Below are positions 21,973 through 31,248 of a stretch of 37,725 nucleotides of DNA, in pieces. This DNA comes from an uncultured Oscillospiraceae bacterium. Its GTDB lineage: Bacteria; Bacillota; Clostridia; Oscillospirales; Ruminococcaceae. Positions within the stretch are counted from its first letter, which is position 1; every line of letters starts with the position of its first letter. The notes under the pieces were generated by a model that saw only the letters and a program-made list of their open reading frames with translations, searched no databases and was not told the DNA's origin. The translations under genes and the position numbers were made by a program. The stretch is from assembly GCA_949282975.1 (NCBI GenBank), contig CASDQY010000032.1:1-37725 (forward strand), given 5' to 3'.

Positions 21973-24261
21973 TTAATCTGTTACCAGTTGAATCTGATCG
22001 TCCATGCAGGTCAGCGCCAACAGCTTGGGCGGGTTTTCAAACCGGTTCATCAGCAAGGAAGCAATGGAATCTTCCACTTCCCTGCGGATCACCTTTTGCA
22101 GATCCCGGGCGGAGTAAGCCCCGTCGTCGCTGAGGGCGGCCAGTTTTTCCAAAGCGGCATCGTCGTACCGGAAGGTAATGCCACGATCCAGCAGAGAGGG
22201 CTTCATTTCGTCCAGCTTTAAAGCTGCAATCTGTTTGAGCTGTTCGTGGCCCAGATTGTGGAACACCACAACCTCGTCCACACGGCCTAAAAATTCCGGC
22301 CGCAAAAATTCTTTCAAGCCACGCATGGCTTTTTCTTTGGAAATTTCATTTTCCGTCCTGCCAAAGCCCACCACGCCGGTTTTATCGGAAGAACCGGCAT
22401 TGCTGGTCATGCAGATTACCGTATTGGAAAAATCCACGGTGCGGCCCTGGGAATCGGTGATCCGGCCTTCATCCAGCATTTGCAGCAAAATGTTCATGAC
22501 ATCCGGATGGGCCTTTTCAATTTCATCGAACAGGATAACGGAATAGGGTTTCCGGCGCACCTTTTCGGTCAGCTGGCCCGCTTCGTCATAACCCACATAC
22601 CCCGGAGGAGAACCGATCAGCTTGCTGACGGTGTGCTTTTCCATGTATTCCGTCATGTCCAGACGAATCAACGGGTCCACGGAATCAAACAGCTCGCTGG
22701 CAAGAGACTTGACCAGCTCCGTTTTTCCCACACCGGTGGGGCCCACAAAGATAAAGGAGGCGGGGCGTTTGACCGAGGTAAGCTGGATGCGGCTGCGCTT
22801 AATGGCGTTGACCACTTCGTGGATCGCCTCATCCTGGCCCACCACCCTCTTTTTCAGCCGTTCTTCCAGGCCGATAATCTTTTCAAATTCATTCTGCTTG
22901 ATTTTGGCAGCGGGAACGCCGGTCCAAAGTTCGATCACTCGGGCCACATCGTCCACTTCCACCGGGATATTTGCCACCTTGGGTTCCAGCGCTTTCAGCT
23001 TTTCCCGGCAGGAAAGGATTTCCGATTTGGTCTGGGCAATCTTTTCATAGTCCAGCACCTCTTCCCCTTCCAGCTCCGATTCCTGCTCAGTCAGTTCCTT
23101 CAAAGACTGATTGAGCTTTTCATACTCTGTGAGTTCCGGCGCTCGCAAGCTGCGGCAGGAACAGGCTTCGTCCAACAGGTCAATGGCTTTATCCGGCAGA
23201 AAACGATCGTTGATATACCGTTCACTGAGCTTTACCGTCAGGTCAATGATATAATCGCTGACCTTGACCCGGTGAAACTGTTCGTAATAACGGCGAATCC
23301 CTTTGAGCACCTGCACCGTTTCGCTGAGGGTAGGCTCATTGACGGTAACCGGCTGGAACCGGCGCTCCAGAGCGGAATCCTTTTCAATGTGTTTGCGGTA
23401 CTCGTTGAAGGTAGTGGCGCCGATTACCTGCACTTCCCCACGGCTGAGGGCGGGTTTGAGGATATTGGCGGCGCTCATGCTGCCTTCGCTGTCCCCAGTG
23501 CCCACAATGGTATGGATCTCGTCGATAAACAGGATTACATTTCCCGCCTTTTTGATATCGTCCAGCAAGCCCTTTACCCGGCTTTCAAACTGCCCGCGAA
23601 ATTGTGTGCCGGCCACCAGGCTGGTCATATCCAGCAGATAAAGCTGTTTGTCCTGCAGGCGGAACGGAACATTCCCCCCGGCAATCCGCTGGGCGATGCC
23701 TTCGGCAATGGCCGTTTTGCCCACGCCGGGTTCGCCGATCAGGCAGGGATTGTTCTTGCTGCGGCGGGACAGGATCTGGACAACCCGATAAATTTCCCGG
23801 TCACGGCCCACAATGCTGTCCAGCAGGCCCTTTTTCGCACGTTCGGTGAGGTTGGTGCAGAAGCTGTCCAAAAATTTATACTTTTTCGGCGCTTCCCGCC
23901 GCTCCCGTTTGCCGGGATTGGAGGTTTTGGGGGCAGGCGGATTGGCGGGGAGATTTTCTCCCTGCTGCTTCATGGACTGCATCATTTCCCCTACACCGTT
24001 CATCATATTCTGCAAAAAAGCGGGCATGGTCTGGTTGCCGCCGGGTTCAAAGGAATCTCCGTTGGCCAATTCCGTCATCTGATCACTGATGGCATCAATA
24101 TCGTCATCGCTGATTCCCATCTGTTCCATCATGGCGGTGACCTGAGGAAGATTCAATTCCTTGGCACATTTCAGGCAGAGCCCTTCGTTGACCGGCTTGC
24201 CGTTTTCCATTTTGGACAGAAAAATCATCGCAACACGTTTTTTACATCTGGAACAAAGCAT
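21973..24261 (-). CDS. clpE: ATP-dependent Clp protease ATP-binding subunit ClpE
   Basis: A 762-residue Hsp100 unfoldase that would feed ClpP. The N-terminus is a four-cysteine zinc finger (Cys3, Cys6, Cys29, Cys32: LCSRC and LCLKC), the mark of ClpE; the double Clp-N repeat of ClpC is absent. A flexible linker to about residue 125 is followed by AAA domain 1 (Walker A GEPGVGKT at 176-183, Walker [10 protein letters not shown]), a coiled middle domain at about 380-430, and AAA domain 2 (GPTGVGKT at 507-514, [14 protein letters not shown], sensor motif [10 protein letters not shown]). GAAGGAGAGAG precedes the ATG. ClpE genes are usually under CtsR, but no CtsR heptad repeat was found upstream. 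Confidence 0.93.
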   Translation of the reverse strand: MLCSRCKKRVAMIFLSKMENGKPVNEGLCLKCAKELNLPQVTAMMEQMGISDDDIDAISDQMTELANGDSFEPGGNQTMPAFLQNMMNGVGEMMQSMKQQGENLPANPPAPKTSNPGKRERREAPKKYKFLDSFCTNLTERAKKGLLDSIVGRDREIYRVVQILSRRSKNNPCLIGEPGVGKTAIAEGIAQRIAGGNVPFRLQDKQLYLLDMTSLVAGTQFRGQFESRVKGLLDDIKKAGNVILFIDEIHTIVGTGDSEGSMSAANILKPALSRGEVQVIGATTFNEYRKHIEKDSALERRFQPVTVNEPTLSETVQVLKGIRRYYEQFHRVKVSDYIIDLTVKLSERYINDRFLPDKAIDLLDEACSCRSLRAPELTEYEKLNQSLKELTEQESELEGEEVLDYEKIAQTKSEILSCREKLKALEPKVANIPVEVDDVARVIELWTGVPAAKIKQNEFEKIIGLEERLKKRVVGQDEAIHEVVNAIKRSRIQLTSVKRPASFIFVGPTGVGKTELVKSLASELFDSVDPLIRLDMTEYMEKHTVSKLIGSPPGYVGYDEAGQLTEKVRRKPYSVILFDEIEKAHPDVMNILLQMLDEGRITDSQGRTVDFSNTVICMTSNAGSSDKTGVVGFGRTENEISKEKAMRGLKEFLRPEFLGRVDEVVVFHNLGHEQLKQIAALKLDEMKPSLLDRGITFRYDDAALEKLAALSDDGAYSARDLQKVIRREVEDSIASLLMNRFENPPKLLALTCMDDQIQLVTD

Positions 24262-24323
24262 ATACTCTCTCCTTCTTATGCGCCGTCTGCATCTTTAAAA
24301 ATGTCCAGACGGATACTAGCTTG

Positions 24324-24352
24324 ATTATATCAGAAAATACTCCCGCTGTCAC
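24324..24352 (-). promoter_or_regulatory. Promoter of clpE
   Basis: Minus-strand GTGACA (24352-24347), 17-base spacer, TATAAT (24329-24324). Leader of about 55 bases. No CtsR-type operator overlaps it. Confidence 0.8.
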
Positions 24353-24428
24353 GGCTTGGGAGAAATATTGAAAAAAAGTTCTCGGTTTATTCAAAAACAA
24401 GGAAAAAACAGGGCGGGAATATTCGAAA

Positions 24429-24482
24429 TTACCCCTCATTTCCTAAACAGCATTTCAATACTGCCTAGCAAATGAGGGGTAA
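24429..24482. repeat. 13-bp perfect inverted repeat after pgsA
   Basis: TTACCCCTCATTT (24429-24441) and AAATGAGGGGTAA (24470-24482) flank 28 bases that hold a partial inner pairing (CTA..CAG with CTG..TAG). On the minus strand it lies 33 bases past the pgsA stop, so it may end the long ruvC-pgsA operon, though only TTTCG follows rather than a T run. It could also be a small insertion-like repeat. Confidence 0.65.
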
Positions 24483-24514
24483 CGAAGGTAGAACAGCGGC
24501 CGGTTTTACAAATA

Positions 24515-25093
24515 TCAGGATTTTTCCTGAAGAGAATCTTCCAAAGGCTTGTTTTGCTGCAGCAGGCGCCAAAACATGGGCAGATAAGAGAAAAAGGCCA
24601 GCAGCATCAGCACCAGAATCAAAACAACCATAATCCAGAGTATCCAGACCGCAGGCGCAACCCGGAAAATAGGAAGAGCCAGCAAAATGATATAACAGCA
24701 GTAGGTCACGGCCGTGCAGGCCTTGCCAAACCAGCGGGAAGACGGAATTTTGATCTTCTTTTTCATCAGATATCCGCCGCCCAGGATCTGAAGGATCTCC
24801 TTGACGATCACCACAATGGCAATCACCCAGAAAGGGGAATATTTAATGGCAATGCAGATGCTCAGCGCCAAAAGGGAAAGTTTATCCGCCAGAGGGTCCA
24901 AAATCTTGCCCAGTTGTGTAATTTGATTGAAGCGGCGGGCAATATAGCCATCCGCAACATCCGTAATCCCGCTGAGCACAATGATGGCCAAAGGAAGCCA
25001 GCGCCATTCCATCGGCATGGGGACAAACATGGTGATGACAAAAATCGGAACAAGAATCAGTCGAATGACAGTCAATGTATTCGGAACATTCAT
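24515..25093 (-). CDS. pgsA: CDP-diacylglycerol--glycerol-3-phosphate 3-phosphatidyltransferase
   Basis: Makes phosphatidylglycerol phosphate in the membrane. The 192-residue protein has the complete CDP-alcohol phosphotransferase motif: Asp45, Asp48-Gly49, Ala52-Arg53, Gly62, Asp66 and Asp70, in DVADGYIARR and LGKILDPLADK, with several membrane helices. The start MNVPNTLTVIRL is chosen because an ATG three codons earlier directly abuts GGAGG. It is the last gene of the ruvC-pgsA run, 25 bases after cvpA. Confidence 0.94.
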   Translation of the reverse strand: MNVPNTLTVIRLILVPIFVITMFVPMPMEWRWLPLAIIVLSGITDVADGYIARRFNQITQLGKILDPLADKLSLLALSICIAIKYSPFWVIAIVVIVKEILQILGGGYLMKKKIKIPSSRWFGKACTAVTYCCYIILLALPIFRVAPAVWILWIMVVLILVLMLLAFFSYLPMFWRLLQQNKPLEDSLQEKS

Positions 25094-25118
25094 TTGAAAC
25101 ATCCTCCAAAGGGTGTAA

Positions 25119-25754
25119 TTACCACTGGGTCCAATGAATTATATTACCACACAAAATGCTTTCCTGCAAGCCAATTTGTGCATCGTTTCCAATGGCAGAT
25201 ACCACCAATCGCAGCAGCAAAACAAATAGCCATACCCAAATAAAGCCCACCAGGACCCCTACCAGGCCGCCTAAAAATCCGTTGGCGGCGCCAATCACCG
25301 GTATGCGGTTGATCAGCCGCAGCTTTCCGGAGATGCAGCGAACCAGGATCATCAACAGGCTGAACAGCAATAGCCAGAGAATGGCAGAGATCAACAGGGT
25401 CAGCCCGATTTCTACAATGGCATCGGTAACCGCCTGGGAAGTGGCGTCGGTACTCACTTCCATGCCGGTAAGCTGCGCAAGCCAGCGCAAAAAGCCGCTG
25501 ATTTCCTGTTCCGCTGCGCCTGCCTGCCACTGAGCCAGGGATTGGGCAACCCGTTCCCCAATGGCCGGGCGGAACCATTCTGCAATGATGGGCGAAAGCC
25601 AGTCGGAGAGCATCCAGGCGCCGATGGATGCAATAAAGTATCCCAGAAAGCTGACTATGGCGGCGGCAAAGCCCTTTTTGGCATATCCGATGATCACGGC
25701 GATGAAGATCAACAACGCCACAGCATCGAAAACCAAAGCATATATCCAACTCAT
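25119..25754 (-). CDS. CvpA-family membrane protein
   Basis: A 211-residue membrane protein with four hydrophobic segments. The N-terminal part WIYALVFDAVALLIFIAVII then GYAKKGFAAAIVSFLGYFIA matches CvpA proteins. The C-terminal RIPVIGAANGFLGGLVGVLV is the usual G-rich final segment. CvpA proteins were named for colicin V production but act more widely in envelope maintenance. GAGGAG precedes the ATG, seven bases after the DUF5711 stop. Confidence 0.86.
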   Translation of the reverse strand: MSWIYALVFDAVALLIFIAVIIGYAKKGFAAAIVSFLGYFIASIGAWMLSDWLSPIIAEWFRPAIGERVAQSLAQWQAGAAEQEISGFLRWLAQLTGMEVSTDATSQAVTDAIVEIGLTLLISAILWLLLFSLLMILVRCISGKLRLINRIPVIGAANGFLGGLVGVLVGFIWVWLFVLLLRLVVSAIGNDAQIGLQESILCGNIIHWTQW

Positions 25755-25761
25755 ACTACGT

Positions 25762-27009
25762 TCACTCCTCCGGGCTCAACCGCTGGAAGGTATCGGTGCC
25801 GATGGCATAACAGAGATTGCCCAGGCGCACCGCTTGGGTATAACTGCGGTCATTGTCATACTGATACTGAACCGACAAAGCCTGATCGGTTAAAACAATA
25901 TTTTCCGGCGTCAGGTACACCAAACCATCGGAACTGCTGTACACATCCAGAATCGCCTGATCTACATCCGCCTGCGCTGTCACGGCGCCGGACCCATCCA
26001 ATACGGCCAGATGGGAGGCATTGGGGTCGGTGGCGTCCTGGGTGGCGACGGCCAGATTTCCATCCTCCAATCCACCCAAAGCGCAAATAGAGCCGGGAAA
26101 GGTATAGGTATTTAACAGCGTTCCCTCGCTGTTCATGGTATATACGCCCTGCTGAGCCACCAGCTGGATATTCCCGCTTTTCACCGTCAGGGACAGGGGC
26201 AGCACGCCGCTGAGGGTCGCAATCTGCTCCTCCTGATCCCGGTCAGTGCGCAAACGGTAGATCTGGGTGACATAATCGGCGTTTTCGGCGTTCACCGTCG
26301 CCACAATGACCTCTCCGCTGTTGACAAAAGCGGCGGCCATAATATAGTTTTCCGCCGAGGACCACTTATAAATCTCGCTGCCGTTTCGATTGTAGATGGA
26401 AATGCTCCCCCGATACCGGCTTTCCGTTGTAGAAACCGCAAAAGCGCCGCTGTCGTCCAAGGCGCAAAACAGAATCGAATTTTCCGTGGTGACAGACCGG
26501 ATATTTCCCCCGGAGTCATCCAGCTTCACCCCGGTGCCGCCCTGATCGTAGGTCAGAAGCATATCGCCTGCACTCACCGAAATGGGGCGGGAACAGCCGT
26601 GCTGCAACACAGTATAGCGGGAAGCATCCTGCGAATAAAAAGTAGCGTCACCGGAATCGGTGAGGACAATCCAGTTTCCGCAAACATGGATATCCAAAGG
26701 GGCATCATCCTGGGTGCTGATGGGAAAGCTCAAAGGCCGCTGACCGGAGGCGGAATTCTGAATAATGGCACGCACCAAAAAGAACACCGCCATCAGAATC
26801 AGCAGGATCAGGATTACGATGGCAAAACGGACAATCAGCGTCCGGCGGCGCAGTTCTTTTTTAATCTTCAGCACGGCAAGAGAATCTTTTTGATCCGGCA
26901 GATCCAACTGCTTCTGCAACGCCACGGAGGTGGATTTTTTCAGCTTTTTCCGCTGAGAAGCCGGGGCAGCATGCTGATAATCCTTTTGTTTTTTCTTAAA
27001 CAGTTTCAC
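25762..27009 (-). CDS. DUF5711-like membrane-anchored beta-propeller protein
   Basis: A 415-residue protein with a basic N-terminus (KLFKKKQKDY), one membrane helix at about residues 57-80 (LIVRFAIVILILLILMAVFF) and a long extracellular part made of repeated short beta units, such as DIHVCGNWIVLTDSGDATFY. These suggest a beta-propeller. I place it in DUF5711 from this layout and its common position near truA/cvpA in Clostridia; the function is unknown. The probable start is GTG at 27009-27007, nine bases after GGGAG, overlapping the truA stop by 14 bases. Confidence 0.8.
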   Translation of the reverse strand: MKLFKKKQKDYQHAAPASQRKKLKKSTSVALQKQLDLPDQKDSLAVLKIKKELRRRTLIVRFAIVILILLILMAVFFLVRAIIQNSASGQRPLSFPISTQDDAPLDIHVCGNWIVLTDSGDATFYSQDASRYTVLQHGCSRPISVSAGDMLLTYDQGGTGVKLDDSGGNIRSVTTENSILFCALDDSGAFAVSTTESRYRGSISIYNRNGSEIYKWSSAENYIMAAAFVNSGEVIVATVNAENADYVTQIYRLRTDRDQEEQIATLSGVLPLSLTVKSGNIQLVAQQGVYTMNSEGTLLNTYTFPGSICALGGLEDGNLAVATQDATDPNASHLAVLDGSGAVTAQADVDQAILDVYSSSDGLVYLTPENIVLTDQALSVQYQYDNDRSYTQAVRLGNLCYAIGTDTFQRLSPEE

Positions 27010-27760
27010 CCGGCAGTCTCCCTTCATATTCCACATGATCCAAATAAAGCCCCTGAGCCGGCGCCGTGCGCCCGGCCCGGCTGCGATCCCGCCCCGCCAG
27101 GATTTCCGGGATAGCGTAAGGCGGTATGGTCTTTTCGCTGATCTCCAACAAGGTTCCCACCATAATGCGCACCATGTGGTACAAAAATCCGTTCCCCTCT
27201 ACGGAAAAAAACACCTGATCCCCCCGGCGCATGACGGAAGCAGAGTAAATCGTGCGGACATTGGACTCCATTTCCTTGCCCCCTGCGGCGCAGAAGGCGG
27301 AAAAATCGTGGGTGCCCACAAAGTCCTGAGCGGCCCGATGGAGCAGCTTTTCATCCAGCCGCCGGGGATAGCGCAGACACAGCCCCTGAGAAAAAGGGTC
27401 CTTCACAGGGTGATTGTGGATACGGTAAAGATACCGTTTCCATTGCACCGAATACCGGGCGTGAAAGGATTCCTCCACCTCCCGGCAGCTTTTGGCCGCA
27501 ATGCTGTCCGGCAAAACGGCATTTAGGGCATATACCAATTTATCGCAGGGAATGGCCGCCTGGGTGACGGTGTGAAAGTAAAACTGGTTGGCGTGCACCC
27601 CTGCGTCGGTGCGGGAACATCCGGTCACCGGGGCCCGCTGCTTCAGCACTGCCTCCAACCCGTCCTGCACCGTTTGTGCCACCGAACAGGCATTTTTTTG
27701 AAACTGCCAGCCATGAAAGCCGGCGCCGTTATAAGAAAGTTCCACCAGGAGTTTTCGCAT
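26996..27760 (-). CDS. truA: tRNA pseudouridine synthase A
   Basis: Modifies uridines 38-40 of the tRNA anticodon arm. The 254-residue protein shows LLVELSYNGAGFHGWQFQ, the catalytic aspartate in CSRTDAGVHANQF, RYLYRIHN and FLYHMVRIMVGTLLEI. The start MRKLLVELSY is fixed by family alignment; the open frame upstream overlaps ecfT. Its position directly after ecfT is the classic ecfA1-ecfA2-ecfT-truA order of Bacillota. Confidence 0.96.
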   Translation of the reverse strand: MRKLLVELSYNGAGFHGWQFQKNACSVAQTVQDGLEAVLKQRAPVTGCSRTDAGVHANQFYFHTVTQAAIPCDKLVYALNAVLPDSIAAKSCREVEESFHARYSVQWKRYLYRIHNHPVKDPFSQGLCLRYPRRLDEKLLHRAAQDFVGTHDFSAFCAAGGKEMESNVRTIYSASVMRRGDQVFFSVEGNGFLYHMVRIMVGTLLEISEKTIPPYAIPEILAGRDRSRAGRTAPAQGLYLDHVEYEGRLPGETV

Positions 27761-27786
27761 CGCTTTCTCCTTTGAACAAAAATAGA

Positions 27787-28596
27787 TCAAATATTGGGAA
27801 GAAGGAAATTCAGCGCCACGCCCACAGCAAACAGCAGCACCATGGAAAGATAGGCAATTCCGTCCTGCCAGTGGTAGCTTAGCTGCCGCAGCCGGGTGCG
27901 GCCTTCCCCGCCCCGGTAGCACCGGCATTCCATGGCCAGCGCCAGCTCTTCCGCCCGGCGGAAAGCGGAAATGAACAGCGGGATCAATATCGGGACCAGT
28001 GCTTTGGCCCGCCGGATCAATCCGCCGGATTCGAAATCCGCCCCCCTGGCCTTTTGGGCCGACATGATCTTGTTGGTTTCTTCCACCAATGTGGGAATAA
28101 ACCGCAGGGCAATGGACATCATCATGGTCACTTCATGCACCGGAAGATGGATTTTCTGCAGCGGCCGCAGCCCCTTTTCCATGCCGTCGGTCAGGGCAAT
28201 GGGCGAAGTGGTATAGGTGAGCATAGAGGTGCCCACAATCAAAATGGACAGGCGGATGATCATCTTAATGGCAAAGACGATCCCTTCCCAGGAAATATGA
28301 AAGAATCCCCATTCCACCACCCGGGTGCCGTCGATGAAAAACAAATTCAACAGCGCCGTAATGGCCATAATGGGCAGTATGGGCTTGACGCCCCGGAGCA
28401 CATTGGATACCGGGATTTTGGAAACGGCAATCACCACCGCCATATATACGGCGCAGAGGGCAAAGCCGATCCAGGTATTTACCACAAACAGCAAAACCAA
28501 ATATAAAATGGTGCAAACCAGTTTGCTTCTGGGATCCAGCCGGTGAATCACAGACTGGCCGGGAAAGAATTGGCCGAAGGTAAAGTTATTCAGCAT
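27787..28596 (-). CDS. ecfT: Energy-coupling factor transporter transmembrane protein EcfT
   Basis: The membrane scaffold linking ECF ATPases to vitamin-binding S components. It has 269 residues with several helices. LDPRSKLVCTILYLVLLFVV is the typical N-terminus. The two coupling motifs are AQKARGADF (intact Ala-Arg-Gly) and MECRCYRGGEGRT; the second departs from the usual AMEARGYRGG, with Cys flanking the Arg. The start MLNNFTFGQ overlaps the ecfA2 stop by 11 bases. No S component lies in the window, so this is a shared (group II) module. Confidence 0.95.
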   Translation of the reverse strand: MLNNFTFGQFFPGQSVIHRLDPRSKLVCTILYLVLLFVVNTWIGFALCAVYMAVVIAVSKIPVSNVLRGVKPILPIMAITALLNLFFIDGTRVVEWGFFHISWEGIVFAIKMIIRLSILIVGTSMLTYTTSPIALTDGMEKGLRPLQKIHLPVHEVTMMMSIALRFIPTLVEETNKIMSAQKARGADFESGGLIRRAKALVPILIPLFISAFRRAEELALAMECRCYRGGEGRTRLRQLSYHWQDGIAYLSMVLLFAVGVALNFLLPNI

Positions 28597-29464
28597 CGGT
28601 ATCCCCCTTCCCACCGGGCCGGTTGAGATATTCCAGCAGCTTCTGGGCCCCGTATGGGACGGTATAGATCTTGTGGGAACTGATGTGATACCCTCGCTGT
28701 TCCAGATGCTGAAACAGCAATGTAATCTGCGGCACATCCAATCCCATCTGCTCCAGCTCCTGCCAACGGGAAAACACCTGCTCCACTGGATCAAAGGCAA
28801 ATACTTTGGCCTGATTCATCACCAAGACTTTTTCACAGTACCGGGCCACGTCCTCCATGCTGTGGCTCACCAGCAGCACGGTAGAACCGGTGGCCTTGCG
28901 GTAATGGGCGATCATCTGCAAAATCAGATCCCGGCCCCGAGGGTCCAACCCCGCAGTGGGTTCGTCCAGGATCAAAACCCTGGGTTCCATGGCGATCACC
29001 CCGGCAATGGCCACCCGCCGCTTCTGTCCGCCGGACAGATCAAAGGGGCTGTGCTCCAGGTAAGAAGCAGGCAGTTCCACCATTTCCATCGCCCGTTGCA
29101 CCCGGTGTTTAATTTCATCCGGAGAAAGGCCCATGTTGGTGGGGCCGAAAGCGATGTCTTTTTCCACCGTCTCTTCAAAAAGCTGATATTCCGGATATTG
29201 AAACACCAATCCCACCTGAAAACGCACCTGGCGAAGATTTTTCTTCTCCTCCCAAATATCCTTGCCGTCCAGCAGCACCTGGCCCTGGGTGGGGCGCAAA
29301 AGCCCGTTGAGATGCTGAATCAGGGTGGATTTTCCGGAACCGGTATGGCCGATCACGCCGATAAACTCCCCATCCCCAATGGTAAGGTTGATGTGGTCCA
29401 ATGCTGTCTTTTCAAACGGGGTTTTGGGAGAATAAACGTAACTGACATCCTTTAGCTGGATCAC
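28586..29464 (-). CDS. ecfA2: Energy-coupling factor ATPase EcfA2
   Basis: A 292-residue ABC ATPase: Walker A GHTGSGKST, VFQYPEYQLFEETVEKDIAF (the EcfA2-type Q-loop), signature DLSGGQKRRVAIAGVIAMEP, Walker B LILDEPTAGLDP and LLVSHSMEDV. The likely start is GTG at 29464-29462, seven bases after GGGAGGTG and overlapping the ecfA1 stop (GTGA). It forms the ATPase heterodimer with EcfA1 to drive vitamin uptake. Confidence 0.95.
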   Translation of the reverse strand: MIQLKDVSYVYSPKTPFEKTALDHINLTIGDGEFIGVIGHTGSGKSTLIQHLNGLLRPTQGQVLLDGKDIWEEKKNLRQVRFQVGLVFQYPEYQLFEETVEKDIAFGPTNMGLSPDEIKHRVQRAMEMVELPASYLEHSPFDLSGGQKRRVAIAGVIAMEPRVLILDEPTAGLDPRGRDLILQMIAHYRKATGSTVLLVSHSMEDVARYCEKVLVMNQAKVFAFDPVEQVFSRWQELEQMGLDVPQITLLFQHLEQRGYHISSHKIYTVPYGAQKLLEYLNRPGGKGDTDAE

Positions 29465-30315
29465 TTTGCCGCACCTCCCAACAAGCTGCAGATTGCATCC
29501 AGACACTCAGGCTCGGTGAGGATGCCTTCCGGCAGGGGGATGCCTGCCTGACGCAGCCGCCAGCAAAGTTCCGTTACCTGAGGCAGATCCAGCCCCAGGC
29601 TGCGGATGGTATTGACCTGGCTGAACACCTCTTTGGGGGTGCCGCTGATGGCGATCTGTCCATGGTCCATGACGACCACCCGGTCGGCCTGACAGGCTTC
29701 GTCCATATAGTGGGTAATCAGCACCACCGTGGTGCCTTTGGTTTGATTGAGCTGACGGACGGTGGCAAGCACCTCCCGCCGTCCTCTGGGATCCAGCATG
29801 GCAGTGGGTTCATCCAGCACGATGCACTCCGGCTGCATAGCCAGCACCCCGGCAATGGCGATCCGCTGCTTCTGGCCGCCGGAAAGCTGATGGGGGGCGT
29901 GCATCCGAAACTCATACATCTCCACCTGTTTTAAGGCCTGATCCACCCGCCGGCGGATTTCGCCGGGCTCAATCCCCATGTTTTCCAGCGCAAAGGCCAC
30001 ATCCTCTTCCACTACGTTGGCCACCAACTGGTTGTCCGGGTTTTGGAACACCATCCCCACCCGGCTTCGGATCTCATACAGGTTTTCTTCCTGTGCCGTA
30101 TCAAACCCGCAGACGGTACAGTTCCCCCCGGTGGGGATCAGGATGGCGTTGAGCAGTTTGGCCAGGGTGGATTTTCCGGAACCGTTTTGGCCCAAAACCG
30201 CCAGAAATTCCCTCGGCTCCACCGTCAGGTCCAGGTGATTGAGCACCCGAAGGGGTGCGGCTTCTTCTCGAGGGTATTCAAAAACCACATCAGAAAGGGA
30301 AATCAAATGATTCAA
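29461..30315 (-). CDS. ecfA1: Energy-coupling factor ATPase EcfA1
   Basis: A 284-residue ABC ATPase: Walker A GQNGSGKST, Q-loop GMVFQNPDNQLVANVVEEDV, signature QLSGGQKQRIAIAGVLAMQP, Walker B IVLDEPTAMLDP and VLITHYMDEA. It starts with TTG (30315-30313), seven bases after AGAGG. FQNPDNQ distinguishes it from EcfA2. It follows the methyltransferase stop by 26 bases, within the long operon. Confidence 0.95.
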   Translation of the reverse strand: MNHLISLSDVVFEYPREEAAPLRVLNHLDLTVEPREFLAVLGQNGSGKSTLAKLLNAILIPTGGNCTVCGFDTAQEENLYEIRSRVGMVFQNPDNQLVANVVEEDVAFALENMGIEPGEIRRRVDQALKQVEMYEFRMHAPHQLSGGQKQRIAIAGVLAMQPECIVLDEPTAMLDPRGRREVLATVRQLNQTKGTTVVLITHYMDEACQADRVVVMDHGQIAISGTPKEVFSQVNTIRSLGLDLPQVTELCWRLRQAGIPLPEGILTEPECLDAICSLLGGAAK

Positions 30316-30341
30316 AGCAAAACCTCTGTTTCCAAAAAAAC

Positions 30342-31208
30342 TTAATCATTCTGCCAAATGGCGGTAGAACCGCAGGGCAAAACCAGTCCGCTCTGTTCTA
30401 CCGGCAGGCCGATTTCATCGGCAGAGACACTGCCGCCGAATCTGGGTTGTATCACACAGCCCAACAGATAGGCCATCACCGAAGGGGACAAGCCGGTGGT
30501 GTAAGAATTCAGCAGGAAAAACAACGGATTTTCGCCTAACAGCATGGAACAGCGCTCCACCAGATGGTAAATCTTTTCTTCCAGCTTCCACACTTCCCCG
30601 CCGGGCCCCCGGCCATAGCTTGGGGGATCCATCACAATGCCGTCGTATTGACTGCCCCGGCGGATCTCCCGCTCCACAAACTTTTCACAGTCATCGATCA
30701 ACCAGCGGATGGGTTTGTCATCCAGGCTGGAAAGCTTGGCATTTTCTCTTGCCCAGTGGACCATCCCTTTGCTGGCGTCCACATGGGTCACCGCTGCGCC
30801 GGCCTGAGCGCAGGCCAAGGTAGCTCCCCCGGTGTAGGCAAAGAGATTCAGCACCTTCACCGGGCGTTGGGCGCCAGCAATGCGCTGGGCCATCCAGTCC
30901 CAGTTTACCGCCTGCTCCGGGAACAGGCCGGTGTGCTTAAATCCGGTGGGTTGAATGCGAAAGGTCAGTTCCCCATAGCGGATGGTCCAGCTCTGAGGAA
31001 GGCCGGAAAAATATTCCCAGCTTCCCCCGCCTTTCTGGCTTCGATGATAATGGGCGTCGGGATGCTGCCATGCCGGGTGGCGCTTGGGTGTGTTCCAAAG
31101 GATTTGAGGATCCGGCCGAACCAGAACGGTGTCGCCCCATGCCTCCAGCCGTTCCCCGCCGGAGCAGTCCAGCAGGCGGTAATCCTTCCAGTTTGATGAA
31201 ATTCGCAT
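30342..31208 (-). CDS. RlmI-like class I SAM-dependent methyltransferase
   Basis: A 288-residue protein starting MRISSNWKDYRLLDCSGGER. The C-terminal methyltransferase domain has VLNLFAYTGGATLACAQAGA (SAM motif I), VTHVDASKGMVHWARENA, IDDCEKFVERE and the catalytic-loop VMDPPSYGRGPGGEVW. DPPxYG and FAYTGG are typical of the RlmI/RlmK rRNA cytosine methyltransferase group, but the N-terminal PUA domain of RlmI is absent. The target is therefore uncertain. AAAGGA precedes the ATG. Fourth in the ruvC-pgsA run. Confidence 0.88.
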   Translation of the reverse strand: MRISSNWKDYRLLDCSGGERLEAWGDTVLVRPDPQILWNTPKRHPAWQHPDAHYHRSQKGGGSWEYFSGLPQSWTIRYGELTFRIQPTGFKHTGLFPEQAVNWDWMAQRIAGAQRPVKVLNLFAYTGGATLACAQAGAAVTHVDASKGMVHWARENAKLSSLDDKPIRWLIDDCEKFVEREIRRGSQYDGIVMDPPSYGRGPGGEVWKLEEKIYHLVERCSMLLGENPLFFLLNSYTTGLSPSVMAYLLGCVIQPRFGGSVSADEIGLPVEQSGLVLPCGSTAIWQND

Positions 31209-31248
31209 AACGAAGAAAATCCTTTCTTGCTTTTGCAGGGGGGCTCGG

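Noticed and set aside
22480-24324. Long plus-strand open frame (614 codons) opposite clpE
   Set aside because: Antisense to a clear ClpE with all AAA motifs. The translation is rich in His, Phe, Gln and Gly as expected of a mirror frame, with no domain or ribosome site.
24262-24428. CtsR operator upstream of clpE
   Set aside because: Looked for heptad repeats of the GGTCAAA type on both strands and found none.
25144-25749. 201-codon minus-strand frame inside cvpA
   Set aside because: Same strand, other frame. CvpA has the membrane-helix pattern and ribosome site; the alternative is His/Arg/Cys-rich without motifs.
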